The notes beneath the pieces are model-generated. The model made no database searches and was not told the origin of the DNA. It saw only the letters and a program-made list of their open reading frames with translations. This document shows positions 6,009-6,506 of a DNA stretch of 6,506 nt, in pieces (positions within the stretch are counted from its first letter, which is position 1; each line of letters begins with the position of its first letter). Location: positions 1 through 6,506 of the forward strand of contig CAJMDR010000122.1 in NCBI GenBank assembly GCA_905212215.1. Direction: 5' to 3'. A program made the translations under genes and the position numbers. This DNA is from an uncultured Porphyromonadaceae bacterium (GTDB lineage Bacteria; Bacteroidota; Bacteroidia; Bacteroidales; Muribaculaceae).

Positions 6009-6452
6009 ATGCAAGTCCAGAACCAATGTCCGCGCTGCGGCGCTCCTCTCTATCCTTCGCAGACCCAGTGTCAGCGTTGCGGAACTTACGTCAACAATGC
6101 TTACGGTTCCAATAATACCTATAATCCGCACAACCCCAACGGCAATTACAGGCAGTATGGCAACGGACACCCGTCGCAACAATGGCTTAACGACGATGCC
6201 TTCGCCGCCGGTCCCGAAGGAAAGAGCCGAGGTGTGACCGCATTACTGGCGATTCTCGTAGGTACCTTGGGGGTGCAATACTTCTACCTCGGTAAAGTAG
6301 GCGCAGGGCTGCTGACGATTCTGTTGTGTGCCGTAACCTGTGGCATTTGGTCGATTCTGGTGCTCATTCAGGGAATCCTCATGTTCTGCATGGACAACAA
6401 TACCTTCCGCAACAAATACGTCATCACCCAGTCCTGGTTCCCCCTCTTCTGA
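6009..6452 (+). CDS. Zinc-ribbon plus TM2-domain membrane protein
   Basis: The complete product is 147 residues. An N-terminal zinc ribbon CPRCG...CQRCG (C7, C10, C21, C24) closely resembles those of the upstream protein, with the shared pattern CPxCGxPLxP. A flexible Asn/Tyr/Gly-rich linker (about 29-58) follows, then a short charged stretch and a TM2 domain (about 74-128). The domain has two hydrophobic helices joined by the hallmark GTLGVQYFYLGKVGAG (85-100), related to the family's G-x-x-G-x-H-x-F-Y-L-G turn with Gln replacing the usual His. TM2 proteins occur widely in bacteria with no settled molecular function. The 26-nt gap without a promoter or terminator places it in one transcript with the gene before it. 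The start ATG at 6009 follows an A-rich stretch, as is common in Bacteroidetes, and puts the zinc ribbon at the extreme N-terminus. The domain assignment is firm; the role is unknown. Confidence 0.88.
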   Translation: MQVQNQCPRCGAPLYPSQTQCQRCGTYVNNAYGSNNTYNPHNPNGNYRQYGNGHPSQQWLNDDAFAAGPEGKSRGVTALLAILVGTLGVQYFYLGKVGAGLLTILLCAVTCGIWSILVLIQGILMFCMDNNTFRNKYVITQSWFPLF

Positions 6453-6476
6453 GGAACCGGAATAGTACGATACTAT

Positions 6477-6506
6477 AAAAAATGAGCGGCTGCATTGGAA
6501 AGTGCA
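6477..6506 (+). terminator. Probable terminator of the zinc-ribbon unit, cut by the window edge
   Basis: After the TM2 gene a six-A run (6477-6482) precedes GAGCGGC, and then TGCATT (6491-6496) pairs with AGTGCA (6501-6506) around a GGAA tetraloop, with one G-T wobble. The window stops exactly at the end of this stem. If the next bases are GCCGCTC followed by Ts, this is a long two-way terminator. The visible part is only suggestive. Confidence 0.45.

Noticed and set aside
6482..6506. Possible start of a further plus-strand gene (ATG at 6482)
   Set aside because: Only eight codons are visible, and the same bases form a hairpin after an A run, which fits a terminator better.

Overview
The window looks like chromosomal sequence from a Bacteroidales member, possibly Muribaculaceae (the family is a guess). 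Four things support this: a fused MurF-alanine racemase gene, which is characteristic of Bacteroidetes; three promoters fitting the Bacteroidetes sigma-ABfr pattern (TTTG/TTG, 18-20 bp, TAnnTTTG); no obvious Shine-Dalgarno sequences; and a small type II lipoprotein with a Bacteroidetes-style charged segment after the cysteine.

Left part, minus strand (1-1905). Reading leftward from the centre, there is a 72-residue alanine-rich lipoprotein with internal repeats. It is followed by a clean intrinsic terminator, a six-helix HdeD/DUF308 membrane protein, and a Bcr/CflA-type multidrug MFS transporter cut by the left edge. A strong hairpin lies between the last two. The transporter has no forward-strand counterpart; I read it by translating the reverse complement.

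Centre (1906-2266). This 361-bp divergent intergenic region carries a promoter for the lipoprotein on the minus strand and one for murF-alr on the plus strand. Between them are a 10-bp inverted repeat and an unusual block of roughly 125 bp. In that block two arms built on an 8-bp period (TGAG units on the left, CACTC units on the right) flank a small GC-rich hairpin. It looks like a dispersed intergenic repeat.

Right part, plus strand (2267-6506). A complete murF-alr fusion encodes two steps of D-Ala-D-Ala supply and use in peptidoglycan precursor synthesis. The racemase half keeps its recognisable catalytic residues, while the MurF half departs from the usual family motifs at several places. 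Next, with its own promoter, comes a two-gene unit of membrane-anchored zinc-ribbon proteins. The first is a 363-residue protein with two zinc ribbons, one membrane helix and a beta-rich C-terminal domain. The second is a 147-residue zinc-ribbon/TM2-domain protein. A truncated hairpin at the right edge is probably their terminator.

The theme is envelope functions: wall precursor synthesis, drug efflux, a stress-type membrane protein and a lipoprotein. No mobile element, CRISPR array, phage gene, tRNA or rRNA was seen. The least explained items are the zinc-ribbon pair and the 8-bp-period element.
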